DNA of 13,096 nucleotides from SIG510 sp045540975 (GTDB taxonomy: Bacteria > Bacillota > Clostridia > Oscillospirales > JAAYXM01), in contig JAZQIE010000102.1 of NCBI GenBank assembly GCA_045540975.1, positions 1-13,096 of the forward strand, in the 5' to 3' direction. Under the pieces are notes generated by a model. The model saw only the letters and a list, made by a program, of their open reading frames with translations, ran no database searches and was not told the DNA's origin. Numbering within the stretch: position 1 is the stretch's first letter; every line of letters starts with the position of its first letter. Below, in pieces: positions 12,894 through 13,096 of this stretch. A program made the translations under genes and the position numbers.

Positions 12894-13096
12894 ATGGACA
12901 AAAATTTTGATTTCACCTTGGTTGATGAAATACTCGACCGTTACGGGTGTAAGGAAAGTGCGATGATTGCAATCCTGCAGGACATCCAGGAGCATTATCG
13001 CTACCTGCCGCGCGAGATTTTCCCGCGTCTGGCAAAGCGCATCGGTGTGGGCGAGGCGCAGATTTACGGTGTTGCGACCTTCTATGAAAACTTCTC
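12894..13096 (+). CDS. NuoE/HydC-type thioredoxin-like [2Fe-2S] subunit, N-terminal part
   Basis: The first 67 codons of an open gene that runs off the right edge. The peptide has an N-terminal helical region (VDEILDRYGCKESAMIAILQDIQEHYRYLP), then LPREIFPRLAKRIGVGEAQIYGVATFYENF. This is the signature of the 24-kDa NuoE family: the helical domain with QDIQ-x6-LP and the GVATFY motif just before the thioredoxin-fold ferredoxin domain. The [2Fe-2S] cysteines lie beyond the window. AAAGGAG (12880-12886) precedes the ATG. In anaerobic clostridia the family serves as HydC of electron-bifurcating [FeFe] hydrogenases, HndA, or a subunit of NADH-dependent formate dehydrogenases. Position after nfnAB favours a soluble bifurcating complex over respiratory complex I, but the following genes are needed to decide. 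Confidence 0.9.
   Translation, partial: MDKNFDFTLVDEILDRYGCKESAMIAILQDIQEHYRYLPREIFPRLAKRIGVGEAQIYGVATFYENF

Overview
The window looks like a chromosome segment from a strictly anaerobic, fermentative Firmicute, probably an uncultured clostridium of gut type. This rests on three things. There are strong AGGAGG/AAGGGGG-type ribosome binding sites and low-GC AT-rich intergenic signals around moderately GC-rich genes. The protein set is clostridial: an RlmCD-type methyltransferase, M42 aminopeptidases, an alcohol dehydrogenase closely resembling the Clostridium beijerinckii/Thermoanaerobacter secondary enzyme, and NfnAB. A good match to the Gram-positive Rex operator lies upstream of an alcohol dehydrogenase. 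No species can be assigned from the sequence alone.

Layout, left to right. (1) 1-2555, minus strand: an RNA/ribosome-related block read right to left. It holds a 23S rRNA uracil methyltransferase (rlmCD-like), a palindromic GTGAAGTT repeat cluster, a small four-helix-bundle (S23/IVS-type) gene, a MESH1-like HD hydrolase and the start of a TetM/EF-G-family GTPase. The HD and GTPase genes overlap by four bases. (2) 2650-8017, plus strand: murD, three consecutive M42 metallo-aminopeptidase paralogues and a LysR regulator, with overlapping or nearly overlapping ends, closed by a strong intrinsic terminator. (3) 8076-10457: a Rex-type operator on a promoter, an iron-dependent alcohol dehydrogenase and an NADP(H)-dependent secondary alcohol dehydrogenase, closed by a hairpin. 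(4) 10502-13096: a second promoter, nfnA-nfnB (electron-bifurcating transhydrogenase) and the first 67 codons of a NuoE/HydC-type [2Fe-2S] subunit running off the end. Regions 3 and 4 form a redox-balancing block that links NADH, NADPH and ferredoxin pools to alcohol formation and probably to a bifurcating hydrogenase or related complex beyond the window.

The most unusual part is 551-1232. A 17-base direct repeat brackets about 650 bases of AT-richer DNA containing the four-helix-bundle gene and the GTGAAGTT array. The outer copy lies in a 15-codon remnant that reads like the natural C-terminus of the methyltransferase (ESVALL followed by a short basic tail and a stop). Removing one repeat plus the intervening DNA in silico restores an rlmCD gene ending four bases before the HD gene start. 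This points to a small mobile element that entered the 3' end of rlmCD and supplied a substitute tail and stop codon. Beyond that, the three M42 paralogues share signs of local sequence exchange and differ in their metal-site residues.
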